DNA of 64,000 nt from Polytrichum commune (GCA_950295325.1 OX485805.1:41031501-41095500), one strand, 5' to 3'; shown: positions 1 to 11,620, counted from the stretch's first letter. Made by a program: numbers and translations. The notes: generated by a model from the letters alone, not told the origin.

Positions 1-246
1 CTTCTTTGTCACAATCTCTTTGCAGCCTACCATAAGTTCTACTCTACTTGTGACAAGTTTACTAACCCACATACATCTACGTTAACCTTAAGATCAATCA
101 TGTGGCCCATGGTAATAAACTTTAGCGGAATTTTTTTTTATAACTATTAGAAATGAATCATCTAAGATTTGTTGTTATGAGTTGAGGATGAATAGTGCAA
201 GCCTAGACTAAACCATACCAATATATCGGGGATTGGGTCAATATGC
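1..246. other. intergenic, nothing recognised
   Basis: AT-rich sequence with no supported ORF, RNA gene or repeat boundary. Confidence 0.4.
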
Positions 247-1038
247 TAGACCATTTATGGTATTTAGTGTCACATACATAAATAGTGTCACTTACCTTAT
301 TTGGAGGCATATGCTAGGTTACATTGATGATTATCTACTTCATCATAAGTGTCACCTCATGACACTTGGAATTCAAGTATGCTTACTAATATCTTAGTAC
401 GAGTATGTTCAATAGTGTTATGAGGTGCATGCCTATGTTCCAAAATGATCTACATGTTGATTGAAGTATGCACAAATGACACTTGCCATTAGTACGCTCA
501 ATAATATCTTCCTCTTGCATACTAAGATGTAAAACACATGACAATTGCCATCAGTAAGGTCAGAATCATCTTTCTCTTGCATACTTAACACAACGTCAAC
601 TTCACCAAAGTTTATAAAAAAAACTAATCATAACCTAATTATTATTTTTAGGTTATGACAATTTTGATGTAATCAATTTATCAATTAATGACAATTTTGA
701 TGTAATCAATTTATCAATTAATTACAATTTTCCAAGACTAATAAAATAAATCTATTTCTTGTTTCTTTATTTCTTGTTTCTGTGTAAACGGGGAAAAATT
801 ACTACCCTGAATAGCCAAAATAACTACCAATCATGTATATATGTCATCAAATAACTATCATCTAAAGTATCCCAATGTACTACTCTATATGGATATTTTC
901 CACTTGAAGAAGTTATTTATGTTGACGGATGGAATCATATTGACGATTAGCAAGTGTGACACTTTGAGACCTCTACACATCTAGATTTAGGCCATTCAGA
1001 AATAGTGTGCATGATACTAAATACCATAAACGGTGTAG
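247..1038. mobile_element. MITE family C, copy 1
   Basis: Both ends carry the same inverted motif. The left end reads roughly ACCATTTATGGTATTTAGTG and the right end is its complement (CACTAAATACCATAAACGGT-like, near 1015-1038). The interior repeats the phrase TAGTGTCAC and related words many times. Similar interiors recur at 5890-6432 and, inverted, at 13203-13610, so this is a dispersed non-coding inverted-repeat DNA transposon. This copy is longer than the other two (about 790 against 410-540 bp), which suggests an internal insertion or local expansion. The superfamily is not assigned because no clear target duplication was found. Confidence 0.5.
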
Positions 1039-1275
1039 CTGAAGACTTGCCTTTAGAGCTAAAGCATATTATTCTCCATAGATAACATAAGGTTTTATGA
1101 CAATTTAACAAGGGGTTGCAGCAAATTGCAAGCTATTGGTACAAGTTCATTAAATGAACCATCCTACACATCAATCACGAAGTCGTTTCCTTGGCAACCG
1201 GTTCTCCAGGTGCTCCTGGAATTTCGCGGACATGCTACTGCCCTGGCATAGCATGCACGTGGCTTGTTGTGATTC

Positions 1276-1357
1276 GCACCGGTGGTCTAGTGGTAGAATA
1301 GTACCCTGCCACGTCAGCAGAACGGTACAGACCCGGGTTCGATTCCCGGCCGGTGCA
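1276..1357 (+). tRNA. tRNA-Gly(GCC) with putative 11-nt intron
   Basis: The acceptor arm GCACCGG (1276-1282) pairs perfectly with CCGGTGC (1350-1356), followed by discriminator A at 1357. The D arm (GTCTAGTGGTAGAAT), anticodon stem GTACC/GGTAC (1301-1305/1324-1328) and T arm with GGTTCGATTCC are canonical for plant tRNA-Gly. The anticodon GCC is at 1308-1310. Relative to the standard 71-nt tRNA-Gly, 11 extra nucleotides lie right after the base 3' of the anticodon (1312-1322, or 1313-1323 because of a repeated C). That is the canonical 37/38 intron position. The sixth acceptor pair is G-C rather than the A-U I remember from Arabidopsis, changed on both sides, which argues for a functional gene rather than a decaying copy. 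Confidence 0.88.
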
Positions 1358-1364
1358 GTCATTG

Positions 1365-1368
1365 TTTT
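1365..1368 (+). terminator. Pol III T-run terminator of tRNA-Gly
   Basis: A run of four T, 8 nt after the tRNA 3' end, followed by further T-rich sequence. This is the usual place and form of an RNA polymerase III stop. Confidence 0.55.
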
Positions 1369-1472
1369 GTTTGTGGTTTCCTCATACCTGGTGGGTATCA
1401 CCTCTTTTTTCCAAGGTTTTGTCTTTTCATCTACTGGAAATAATAAAGCAAAAAGGAAAACCGGCAACCTTA

Positions 1473-2565
1473 GGGCTGGTTTACACTATGGACCATGGAA
1501 GATGGCCCTTGTTAATGGTCCGAGTCTATGGTCCGACTTCATAAGAAAATAGTTTTGAGAGCTTTGGGCTCCTCACTAGGTGTGAACCGAATGTGGACTA
1601 AGAAGAATGACCATGCACCAAAAGTGAAGGTGATGATTTTTTTTAATACATCCCCAAAAAGGGCAATTTTGAAAAAATTCAAGTTTAGCCATTCTCTTGG
1701 GCTTCACTTGTCTTCACTTCTTGTTAAATGTGTCGTGAAGACATGGCTTGCAAATCTTCTCATAACAATTTTTATAAAAAAATGAGCAAATTAATTTGTA
1801 CACGTCCAATATAATTTACATGTGACATGTACCTTGTGTTGTCACTAGACTAAATAGGATATTTAGTGTTTGATAATATTTAATGTTGTTGCCACCCTAC
1901 CTTGCTCAACACTAAAGTTCAATTCTTTGATAATTAGTGTTGGAAGATTTCCCATTGCGGTTCTTTTCACCACCTTGATCTACAGTCACTAAACGACTAC
2001 AAATTTGTTGTTTTCATTTTTCAACTATAATTTTAGTAAAATTTGGGAGCTTGTGATATACCGTTGGAAATGTATTTTCAATATCTTTCCAAGGGTATAT
2101 TACAAGCTCCCAAATTCTAAACATTGCAGTTGGTAGAGCAAAGAACACAAATCTGCACTCAATTTCTTGAGTTTTAGACGTCCCACGTTATTTTGTGAAA
2201 CACGTGAGAGCCAGTTTAAGGGGTAGGGCAAGGTAGTAATGGTACATCTCATGGGCTATGATATGATTAAGGCACATAGAGGGTAGATTCATTCAAAATT
2301 TATTAAAACAACATTTCTTTGCCATGGGCCCTTGCCTTTTCCTACTAGACCACCTCTCTTGCCTCTCTCACCGCAAAACCCGTTGGACCATGTCAACGAG
2401 TTTATTAGGCCTTAAAAATGACATTTTGGGGACCTCGACCTTCATGGTCCCTATGACATTTTTTCCATAGCATAAATTGAAGTTGTCCCGAGACAACTTC
2501 AACAGCCAATCAGTTGCCTTGCAGAGCCCCGGTCCAACTTCATGGTCCATAGTGTAAACCAGACC
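1473..2565. mobile_element. PIF/Harbinger-type non-autonomous element, family F
   Basis: The left end GGGCTGGTTTACACTATGGA (1473) matches the complement of the right end, GGTCTGGTTTACACTATGGA read from 2565 on the minus strand. The match runs about 25 bp with one or two mismatches. Both sides are flanked by the trinucleotide TTA (1470-1472 and 2566-2568). G-rich inverted repeats with a 3-bp TTA/TAA duplication are typical of PIF/Harbinger elements. No transposase ORF is present in the 1,093 bp. It contains the hairpin at 2041-2115. Confidence 0.75.
2041..2115. repeat. near-perfect 31-bp-arm hairpin
   Basis: The left arm at 2041-2071 begins ATTTGGGAGCTTGTGATATA and pairs with 2085-2115 with about three mismatches, around a 13-nt loop. 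It lies inside the family F transposon. The geometry resembles a small-RNA precursor, but no expression evidence is available. Confidence 0.7.
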
Positions 2566-2568
2566 TTA

Positions 2569-3476
2569 GTTCAGTTCCAATGTTGAGAACCATACAAGTT
2601 TCAACAAAGGTGATAATTGAGGTCACCAAATATTAACAAACTTGATCTCAATAGTTGCGTAATTCTATGCACTTCTAAGATAAGCATGTCTCATGATTTC
2701 ACTTCTATGGATCATATTGGCACAAATAGTGTCACTCCAAGGTCTAGAACTGATGTGTTGTCACTGGGCATCATTTTAGCTTGTTGTAGACAAGATGAAG
2801 ATGTGTTTCCATAACTTCGTAATAGTTTAAATTTCATTTCTTGTTTGACATCATGGCAAGATAATTTTGTGTATAAACGTGACTAGGAGCTTAAGAACAT
2901 GATAAAAAAAAACTAAAATGTTGGTCACTTCTGAGTAACCATATATCTAATGAACAATGAACAACATGGTGGAATGTGGTTGTGATGGTGGTGTCGCCGC
3001 CCAACCGTTCCTTGCCCTTCTAGAAAGATGGGGGCATCATCGGAATAGAAGATTGGGGCGACCATGGTTGCAATGGGCCGACACATCACAAATGTTCCAA
3101 CCCATGTCCAAGTAAGTGCTCTATGTAAAATTTGGTCACCTCACACTAATTTCTTGACATCCTCACGCTATTTTGAATATTTATTACCACAATAACAAAA
3201 CACTCTAAAATAAAATAAGAAATAGTGGTTGCTATCACTACCAACATATGTGTCCTAAGAAATTGGCGCGCTTCAAATGGAAACTTTTTCTACATCACTA
3301 AAAAATCTGCAAACTCGTGCGCCTCATGCACTTCATCATCACCGCTTCTAATTTGACAATGACGACTATTATCAGCAAAGTTGAATCATGGTCACAAGTC
3401 TTTTGGAGGCTTAACTAGTTGCCATAGAAATCAATTAGGCTCTCAACATTTTGGGTGGGAGTGTAACTGGGCTGCC
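2569..3476. other. intergenic, nothing recognised
   Basis: Only short spurious ORFs. The last 40 bases (about 3436-3478) recur at about 4500-4543 with a few differences, so they belong to some dispersed repeat. Confidence 0.4.
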
Positions 3477-3479
3477 TTA

Positions 3480-3978
3480 GGGCCACTTCACACACGAGCC
3501 AAGAGCCGTGACTATGAAATTGTGAGAGCCCAAAAGAACGTGTCCAAAGGCCGTCCCAACACACCTCCAAAATCATGTAGTGTGGTCACAGACCCTCAAG
3601 TGTAGTGTGAAGTCATGTGTGACCGGGTCCTCACCAAATGCTATTTCGATGGATTTCTATTCATGTGGGTCCTCATGCATGATAAAATATAATAAATCAA
3701 CAGTTGTGAGCGTTCGGAGTGTCATGGTCTCCTGCTTTTGTGTTAGGTCTACCTCCAAGAGGTGGTTTTTGAAAGTAGTCCAAGTGACCATAAGACATGA
3801 TCCATTCAATGCCATGTAGGAATTCCATGTAGGCTTTACCTCCATATTGCATTCACATACTCCGTTGGTCCCTCAAGCGTAGTGTGAAGCGAACTTGGAC
3901 CGCCTCCGTCTTTTCCACCAATGAGAGTGCTTGAAGTGTAATGGTCACGGGCTCTCAGTCTCATGTGTGAAGTGGCCC
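3480..3978 (+). mobile_element. MITE family A (Harbinger-like), copy 1
   Basis: Terminal inverted repeats start GGGCCACTTCACACACGAG at 3480 and mirror the right end GTGAAGTGGCCC at 3978. The target duplication TTA lies on both sides (3477-3479, 3979-3981). The 499-bp interior is closely similar to copies at 9682-10180, 31149-31629, 60286-60942 and 60960-61440. It has no coding capacity. The 3-bp TTA duplication and GGGCC ends fit a Tourist/PIF-Harbinger MITE. Confidence 0.85.
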
Positions 3979-3981
3979 TTA

Positions 3982-4908
3982 TGCCCCCTCCCCACCTGAC
4001 TTTGCGAAGCCTAAAAGTTGGTTCTAAGAACACGCCCTCCACACCATCGACATTATCTAGTGCCGAGCTTAGTTGACAAATGATGTGGCATGGTTTAAAA
4101 GTGGAGGTTTTAAGCCCCAAGCACCGACCCTCCCATCGGTACCTAGACATGAGGCAAGAATATAGGACTTTTAAAAGTGTTGCCTCCCGCCCTTGTGATT
4201 GGTTGCTTTTTAGTCTTAGCTATGAGGGCACGAGGAGCTTCATTAACAAAAACCGATGGTAAGATAGATGAGTAGCAAGGCATTTGGGGATGGGACAAAA
4301 ACTATCCAACATTCATTGCTTGGTAGATAAAACCATGAACATGTGTGAAAGCTATTTAACTGAAACCTACTCAAAGATCTCCAGAGCAAGTTCTTGTAGG
4401 TGCATTGGGATAGCCGGATGCCTCCCCTACAATCGAGAGAGCTTTACCCGGGTTTTAGAAAAAACTTTGGTTATTTGGTAAAGTCAGGTGGGGAGAGGGC
4501 ATTAGGCTCTCAACATGTTGGGTGGAAGTGTAACTGGGTTGCCTTCGAAATCGGGTCCCTTGAACGTCCCAACCGACAAAGTTAATGGAGATCTTTGGAA
4601 ATCTTGAAAAGGTTAAAACCCGGGGTCCTCTCGATCAAGTAGCTGACGTTCGTTCCCCCACTGCAAGCTGTTCGAGTCAAGCACTCGTGCAACTCACGCA
4701 CATTATCTATCTCACTCATCATGACCACTCTATTCCAAGAACAAGTGCTCACAACCCACACAGTTGAAATTAATGTCGCTCATCCGCTTTGCATTGCGGA
4801 GGCACTAACTGCGTTTGGAAATTAGGGTCCGGTCCCAAACACACTTGGTGGAGGTAGATATAACCCGGTGTGGACTTTGAAGGCCTTACCTCGAAAACTT
4901 AATTAAGT

Positions 4909-4911
<3 letters not shown>
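3982..4911. other. intergenic, nothing recognised
   Basis: Short ORFs only. It holds the second copy of the about 43-bp repeat seen just left of MITE A copy 1 (about 4500-4543). Confidence 0.4.

Positions 4912-4939
<28 letters not shown>
4912..4939. repeat. (AT)n microsatellite
   Basis: Uninterrupted alternating A and T, about 14 units. Confidence 0.9.
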
Positions 4940-4942
<3 letters not shown>

Positions 4943-5116
4943 GCTGCACCAATATTTTTGGGGCAGCAGGGACACAAACGAAGCCAAGATGCACCTCCCA
5001 ATACACTTCTCTCATTACCTTCCCGACCAAGTCTTGAGGTAGTCAATGTTCCCGTAAACAAATTCCCCACAAACAACAAATCGGTAACTTGGATGAGGCC
5101 TAGTCAGCCACTGCAT

Positions 5117-5785
5117 GCACATGGCGAATGTTCCTATTACGACGAATACTTGTGTGTTGAAGAAGAAGGATTTACTTACGGTGGCTTTGGCATTCAATTA
5201 CACCACAACCGTTTCATGGTGCTTAGTGTCACTCACTATTCATAGTTACACACATAATGCTCTCGTTGTTTATTGAGAGTGTAATGGTTTACGAAGCGAA
5301 GTCGATTGAGTATGTTTTGTATTGTGTGAACAACCTATGCACATGGCGAATGTTCCTATTACGATGAATACTTGTGTGTTGAAGAAGGTGGATTTACTTA
5401 TGGTGGCTTTGGCATTCAATTACACCACAACCGTTTCATGGTGCTTAGTGTCACTTACTATTCATAGTTACACACATAATGCTCTCGTTGTTTATTGAGA
5501 GTGTAATGGTTTACGAAGCGAAGTCGATTGAGTATGTTTTGTATTGTGTGAACAACCTATGCACATGGCGAATGTTCCTATTACGACGAATACTTGTGTG
5601 TTGAAGAAGGTGGATTTACTTATGGTGGCTCCGGCATTCAATTACACCACAATTGTTTCATGGTGCTTAGTGTCACTTACTATTCATAGTTACACACATG
5701 ATGCTCTTGTTGTTTATTGAGAGTGTAATGGTTTACGAAGCGAAGTTGATAGAGTATGTTTTGTATTGTGTGAACAACCTATGTA
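5117..5785. repeat. 222-bp tandem repeat, three copies
   Basis: The phrase GCACATGGCGAATGTTCC begins at 5117, 5339 and 5561, an exact 222-bp period. The three units differ at only a handful of bases, so the expansion is recent. The first unit overlaps an open frame on + (4958-5245, 95 codons) whose product I do not recognise; the frame does not run through the later units. The unit contains GTGCTTAGTGTCAC, similar to phrases in MITE family C, so it may derive from such an element. Confidence 0.9.
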
Positions 5786-5889
5786 CAACCTTTGAAAGTA
5801 AACAATTGGAGTCTAGAGTACGAAGTTATTTGCATTGCGTGATTTTAAATAGCAAGGGACACTGAATGCCGTACACAGTGCACTTGCAG

Positions 5890-6432
5890 TACATTGGTTA
5901 TGGTGTTTAGTGTCACGTGTGTATTAGTGGCATTTACCCTGTTTTGAGGCGTATGGTAGGTCACGTTAATGGTCAACAACTTCACCATTAGTGTCACCTC
6001 GTGATAGTTGGTGTTCAAGTGTGCTTACTGATGTCATGGCATGAGTATGTGTAATTATAATAGTGTTTGAGGTGTATGCTTATGTTTACACAATGGTCTA
6101 CAAGTTGATTGAAGTGTAGACAAATGACACTTGGCGTTAGTATGCTTAGTAGTATCTTCCTCTTGCATAACTAAGATGTAGACACATGCCACTTACCATT
6201 AGTTTTCCCAATAACACTTTCCCCGTGCATACCAAAATGCGAAACTATCATCTCAAGTAGCCTAGTGTGCTACGCTAAATTTGATATTGTAACTAAATTT
6301 TCACTTTAAATTTTCACTTATGTTGACAAATAGTATCATATTGGCGATTAGAGGGCGTGACAATTTCAGACCTCTAAACATCTAGTTTAGGCCCTTTGCA
6401 AATAGTGTGCGTGACACTAAAGACACCATGGA
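5890..6432. mobile_element. MITE family C, copy 2
   Basis: The left end (TTATGGTGTTTAGTGTCAC) and right end (GTGACACTAAAGACACCATG) are imperfect inverted copies of each other and match the ends at 247-1038 and 13203-13610. The interior shares long stretches with copy 1, including the segment ending in CTTCCTCTTGCATA. Non-coding. Confidence 0.55.
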
Positions 6433-7097
6433 CAACCCTCAAACTACCACCAAAGACACTCCCCAAAGCTACCAAAGGCCAATCTCTCCAAGTTCTAGGA
6501 AGCACAATCTTGAGGTAGCATCCCCAAAGCCAACACCATGTACCACAAACCATACGTCTAGGGGCTTTAAATGTACGATTGTGATACATAGTGTTGATTT
6601 TGGGTATACATTACCTTGTCCCCATGGACAAAGATTACCTCTAGCATCCCCACTTGATGCACTACTTGACAAAATAGAGAAGCTTATCCTCGATCGATGA
6701 AATCCACATTGATATGTGCAACCAAGTTGACCCATACTAATTTATCGACATTCTACACTATTTTAAATATCTTGTAGCAAAAAAAAACCATTTATTTATT
6801 TTGACTGCTACACTAGTGAATGAACATTGTTATAAGTTTCCATGATCTGGTTTTGACCCACACTAATTGCATGTGTAAAGACTAAAGTGGTAACCTATCC
6901 ACACGACGGGAAGGCAACCTGGCTAATTGCTTGTATCAGTGCAATGAACGGGGAGAGCCAACAACTGCACTAAATAAATTGTCCTAATAGTGCAGGCTAC
7001 CATTTGGAGTTTCGTGTTGTTATAACAACTTTGTATCGGCATCATCCTTTTTTACCAATCAAGTTACAATATGTTCTTTGATGTGCATACTAACCAA
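6433..7097. other. intergenic, nothing recognised
   Basis: No supported gene. The open frames here are short, overlap on both strands and lack family features. Confidence 0.35.
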
Positions 7098-7313
7098 ATC
7101 GTGGAGAACCGGCAGTTAGTTACAAATGAACCGGTTGAGTTTGAGAAATAACCGGTTGAAGTTCAAGACTATAAGAAAATTACTGATCGTTTTAGAGGAA
7201 TTTATAGAATATACCCCAATTTAATAAAGGGAAATCATAGGATGTCACCATGTAACCGATTGGACTTGCAAACACTAGGATCTCAACCGATTATGCCCAA
7301 AAATTTCCCCGAT
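7098..7313 (+). mobile_element. MITE family B, copy 1
   Basis: A 216-bp unit bounded by the inverted ends ATCGTGGAGA and TTTCCCCGAT. The interior is marked by repeated CCGGTT words. The same unit occurs at 30566-30781 (same length) and, more diverged, at 15411-15624, 32195-32411 and 12541-12830. No coding capacity. The superfamily is unclear. Confidence 0.7.
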
Positions 7314-7418
7314 CAGTGATACTAACAATTTATGTAGCTTGAGTAAAAAAATCATACACTTAGTAGAATGTTATAGTCATGCGTAACTCTGAATGGGAAC
7401 CCACACTAACAAGGCAAG

Positions 7419-7565
7419 TTGGTTAGTTGCAGATGAACTGGTTGAGTTTGAGAAATAACCAGTTGAAGTTCGAGACTTCAGGAGAATTACCAATCCTTTT
7501 TTTTTAAAGAGGAGTTTAAAGATTACACCTCAAACTAGTAAAGAAAAACCGAAAGATGTCAACAC
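7419..7565 (+). mobile_element. MITE family B fragment
   Basis: Matches the first two thirds of the family B unit (TTGGTTAGTTGCAGATGAAC onward) but lacks the right terminus. Confidence 0.5.
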
Positions 7566-7794
7566 TAGGACCGTGGACACTGTATCAGTGCATTGGAAGC
7601 CTGAATGTTATTAAACCACCCAAATATTGAAGGCTCCGGACCTCCGGTGCTATGTGGCCCATTTTCAGAGTAGTCCAAAACACGAAGGTACACCTGGGTA
7701 CACTTCTATCTGTTGTTTTTGTACTGCCCATTGTACCAAGGAATCAAAAGGAATGACCAAAATGGATATTATACAAAATTAGGTCAGCCCCCAC

Positions 7795-8553
7795 ATGAAT
7801 CTGGACAATATATGGAACCTCCTAGAGGCCTATATATATAATAAGCATACGTTTGGGGACTGCATCCAAGCCCAAAGAGCATGGCAACGGTCCACCTTTC
7901 CCATGCACGAGTTTTGTGGGCTTAGAACGGGCAATTATGATAGCTTTCGTTGGAAACCATCTCTCTTGTTGGGGCAAGGATCCTTAAGGACTTTGTCAAG
8001 AAAATTAACATTTGTTGGCACTTCTCTCTGCGGCATTATGCTTTTGACGATGTGGATTGGGCGCAACGATAGGGTGTTCAACCAAGAACAACGGCATGGA
8101 TCGGAGGTTGGTTAAACACCTTATTTGGGATGACCTCGTTGTGTACGCCAAGGTGGCTTGGGCTAGGGTGGTTAAATATGTTAAGGTTAGTGCCTACTCG
8201 ACTGAAGCTTCTCCTCGAAGGGCTTGACCAAACGTGGATGGCTGGGAATGCCCATTTTAAATAGGATAGGATGAGAGTCACTTGGAATCGGAGATGTCAA
8301 CGTATGTAGGAGGTTGTTTGGCACTTTGGTCTATTATTTGGTGGGGTGGGGGTTGTCCTCAGCTGGTGGGTGGGGGATCGTCCTTGGTGGGTCCTTGTTA
8401 CTTGGGTCTTTTGTTACTTTTTACTTGGCGGTGTAGCACATCTGAAGGGCTCTGCCCCTCCCTCAAAGTGTGCACGTTTTCCTTGGTTCTTAATTCATTG
8501 GCATTGGCAATTTTGGCCTTCTATCTCAAAAATAAGTAAATAAATAAATAAAA
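7795..8553 (+). mobile_element. LINE 3' end (remnant)
   Basis: An open frame at 7795-8115 encodes a fragment resembling the C-terminal, reverse-transcriptase-associated zinc-binding part of plant LINE ORF2. The diagnostic stretch is MLLTMWIGRNDRVFN, like the W-x-I/W-x-x-R-N-x-x-x-F motif common there. It is followed by about 400 bp of non-coding sequence and ends in an A-rich tail with a TAAA-type repeat at about 8527-8553, as expected for a LINE 3' terminus. The reverse transcriptase and endonuclease are absent, so this is a 5'-truncated, degenerate insertion. The assignment rests on one motif plus the tail. Confidence 0.55.
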
Positions 8554-9681
8554 TTCTAGAATCATGCTAATTTGACTATCAACGGTTCTTTGTCTCAAAC
8601 CAAATGCACTTTAAAGGTCAATATGATATGGCATTCTACAATACTAACTTTGTGTTATGACATGTGTCCTTTGGATCTTGATTAAGGTTTGTCGTCATCT
8701 TGTGGGCACTACCATTTTCACCAACATTTTTGACTATTGGATCGATTTAGGAAGGTTGACTATCATCCGGTAATGGTGAATTACGAAGATTGTCATTTCA
8801 AGTTTTCGAAATGGACGGAGTTGCAACAACTATATGAGTCTAGAGTGAACTCGATTCTCTATCTTTCTAAATGATCACATAGGTCCTTGGACCAGTTTTT
8901 TTCTTTTTATAACTCAATCTGCTTAATATAATATGTGCATAAAGTCCAATCTTAGGTCATTTCGGCATCCATTCTTAACTACAAGCCTTGCCATATACCA
9001 CTCAATATAGGTGTCCATTTGATAGAAATGTCATCATTAGGTCCACTTACCTTATGGTATCCCCTCATACATAACACACCATGTCGTATGATTGGACCAC
9101 CAAAAATAGTAAATCCATGAATGCTAAACAATCACCGGGAACTCTCTGCAGTCCAACGTTCAACTTGTAACGATTTTGTCCTTTGTGCACCATGTCCAAT
9201 CTAAAACGTACATGAACAACCACTACAAGCATACTAGTCTTGGACAATTGACACACATCACGAGAATTTTGTCCTACATTATTTAAAAAGGTGTAAACCT
9301 TTCAATTTGGTGGATTTGTATAGTTCATTCACCAACATAGGACGATTGCATAGAAGTCATATGTTGGTAGTGAACCTTGCCCCAATTCATATAACCCCGA
9401 CGTACGCAAAGGTTAGACCATTGTAAAACTTGTAGTTGAGATGTCCAAGGTGGTCACACCTAAAACAAACAAAATAAGTGATGAGCATGATTTATATTAT
9501 TTACACTTCATGAAATTTCATATAATTGTTTACAATGTCAAGAGGATTCCAATACACCCAAAAATGCATTGTTTTTTTGATACTGTGTGCAAAAGCCATT
9601 AAGATTTAAAGTTGCATTTTGTAAGCGACCTAAAATCAACACCTACATCATACGTTTAGAGGGTGTACATCCTCACAATCA
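8554..9681. other. intergenic, nothing recognised
   Basis: No supported gene or repeat boundary in this AT-rich stretch. Confidence 0.4.
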
Positions 9682-10180
9682 AGGCCACTTCACACACGAG
9701 CCAAGAGCCGTGACCATGAAATTGTGAGAGCCCAAAAGAAAGTGTCCAAAGGCCGTCCCAACACACCTCCAAAATCATGTAGTGTGATCACGGACCCTCA
9801 AGTGTAGTGTGAAGTCATATGTGACCAGCCCCTCAACCATATGCTATTTCAATGAATTTCTATTCATGCGGGCCCTCACACATGATAAAATAGAATAAAC
9901 CAACAGTTATGAACGTTCAGATTGCCATGGTCTCCCGGTTTTGTGTGAAACCTACCTCGAAGAGGTGGTATTTGAAAACAATCCAAGTGACCATGAAACA
10001 CGATCCACTTGATGCCATGTAGGAATCCACGTAGACTTTACGTCCATCTCGCATTCACACACTCTGTTGGTCCCTCAAGCGTAGTGTGAAGCGAACTTGG
10101 ACCGCCTCTGCCTTTGCCACCAATGAGAGTGCTTGGAGTGTGATGGTCACGGGCTCTCAGTCTCGCCTGTGAAGTGGCCC
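9682..10180 (+). mobile_element. MITE family A, copy 2
   Basis: A 499-bp copy in the same orientation as copy 1, with ends AGGCCACTTCACACACGAG and GTGAAGTGGCCC. It is flanked by the trinucleotide TCA on both sides (9679-9681, 10181-10183). Colinear with copy 1 over its whole length. Confidence 0.85.
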
Positions 10181-10183
10181 TCA

Positions 10184-11257
10184 AATATGTACATGTTGTG
10201 AAAGATCTCTAGATGTTGGTTTTGGGTATACATTACCTTATCATGAGCATGTTTGCTCATGAAAGAGCACCCTGCTCCTGACCGTGTCCCAACGCATATA
10301 AAAAGGTTTGGGATTCACCGCCTACAAGTGCATAGAATCCTCAACAAGCAGCCTGCGTGTGGACATGGTATCTTGAATCTTGATCTTCCCATATATATTA
10401 GGCTGCCTTCTGTCTCCAAAAAAAAAAAAAAACATATATATATATTGGGCTGAAAATTTCCGCGACTATTTATCCAAGTTGAACGATTCAGGGTTGCTAG
10501 CTAGGGTCCACAGGTGAATCTGCATCATGGTGTCCATAATAAGTTAACTCCGCTCGCTGTTGATGAATCTTCAGGAGCCTTGAAGCCTGCGTGTGCTGAT
10601 CCCGGGGGGTGAATATTTCCTGTCTCTTGTAGAAGTCAACCTTGAATCTCCGATTCCACCTAAATTTGGAGCTCGAAAGTCGTCAAGCTCCTCATGCCTC
10701 GCAAGATTCACTTCATTCGGGAGCACACAGGGGAGGTCTCTACCTCAAATTGGCATGAATAACAACCTGTAAGTTCACGACTCATCACAAGTCGAACTGC
10801 ATCATCACCACCACCTTCCTAGATGCCAGTTCACATGTATGCTTATAGAGTCATGTACTTGTTAGTAGACCTCACGAGGAGGCAGATCACAAGACTTTCA
10901 TGCCGTCGCGAAACCAGCTTGCTCACAGCCGGCCTCTAGAAGTGCACCTTTGAAGTGCTTGAAGTTGCAAGTCATGACTCTTCTTCTTCAAGCTAGCTAG
11001 CCTCCAAATTAGGTTCTGTGGACGTAATTTACAGTACAACCTTGATGTGGAAATTGTCGCATACTGCGAGCGTACAATGCACCTCTCATCCATTCGACGT
11101 AAAACACTCGAGCTCCTACAGGATTGCGGCCGATTCATCTCAAATGACTTGGAGTAGAGTAATTTGGGGTCTTTAAAGCTACATGCGATGTCACATTCGG
11201 TTGAAAAAAAATATTCGGGTTGCATAGTATATCAGGGTTATTACTCCTTTTGGTGAG
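10184..11257. other. intergenic; poly(A) tract at about 10418-10432
   Basis: A 15-base A run follows sequence I do not recognise and could be the tail of a retroposed sequence. There is no target duplication I can defend. The rest shows no supported gene. Confidence 0.3.
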
Positions 11258-11620
11258 GTGAATCCACACGAGTGCAAACTCAATTTCTGGATTTTACAAA
11301 CAATTTTACCAATGGGCTCTACTAATTTCATTGGAATCGTGAACCTAGTTAACTATATAGACAACCAATTTAACTTGAACTTTCAACCAAATTCATTATA
11401 TGTTGCGAATGATTTCACGATTTGGAATCCATATTCATCTCTTTGGATGAAAGATCACTTGGTAAGTGACAGTATTTGCAACACTGTAAATGTATTTTAC
11501 CCCCCACCCAATATTGATTTCTTACAAGGATTGACAAATAATGTTGGGTTAACATTGAGTGTTGGTGACACTACGCCCTGGTTTACATTCGATATTGAGC
11601 AAGACAATCAGAATTGGTGA
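11258..11620 (+). CDS. orphan ORF, unknown
   Basis: An open frame of 120 codons from the first ATG. The frame continues open upstream for a short distance, so the ATG is not secure. The predicted protein is rich in Asn, Phe, Leu and Trp, ends in DTTPWFTFDIEQDNQNW, and has no signal peptide, membrane helix or motif I recognise. No flanking exon or promoter is evident. It may be a conserved exon, a fragment of a foreign gene, or chance. I assign no function. Confidence 0.2.
   Translation: MNPHECKLNFWILQTILPMGSTNFIGIVNLVNYIDNQFNLNFQPNSLYVANDFTIWNPYSSLWMKDHLVSDSICNTVNVFYPPPNIDFLQGLTNNVGLTLSVGDTTPWFTFDIEQDNQNW

Noticed and set aside
4958-5245. 95-codon frame as a gene
   Set aside because: Half of it is the first unit of the 222-bp tandem repeat and it matches no family I know.
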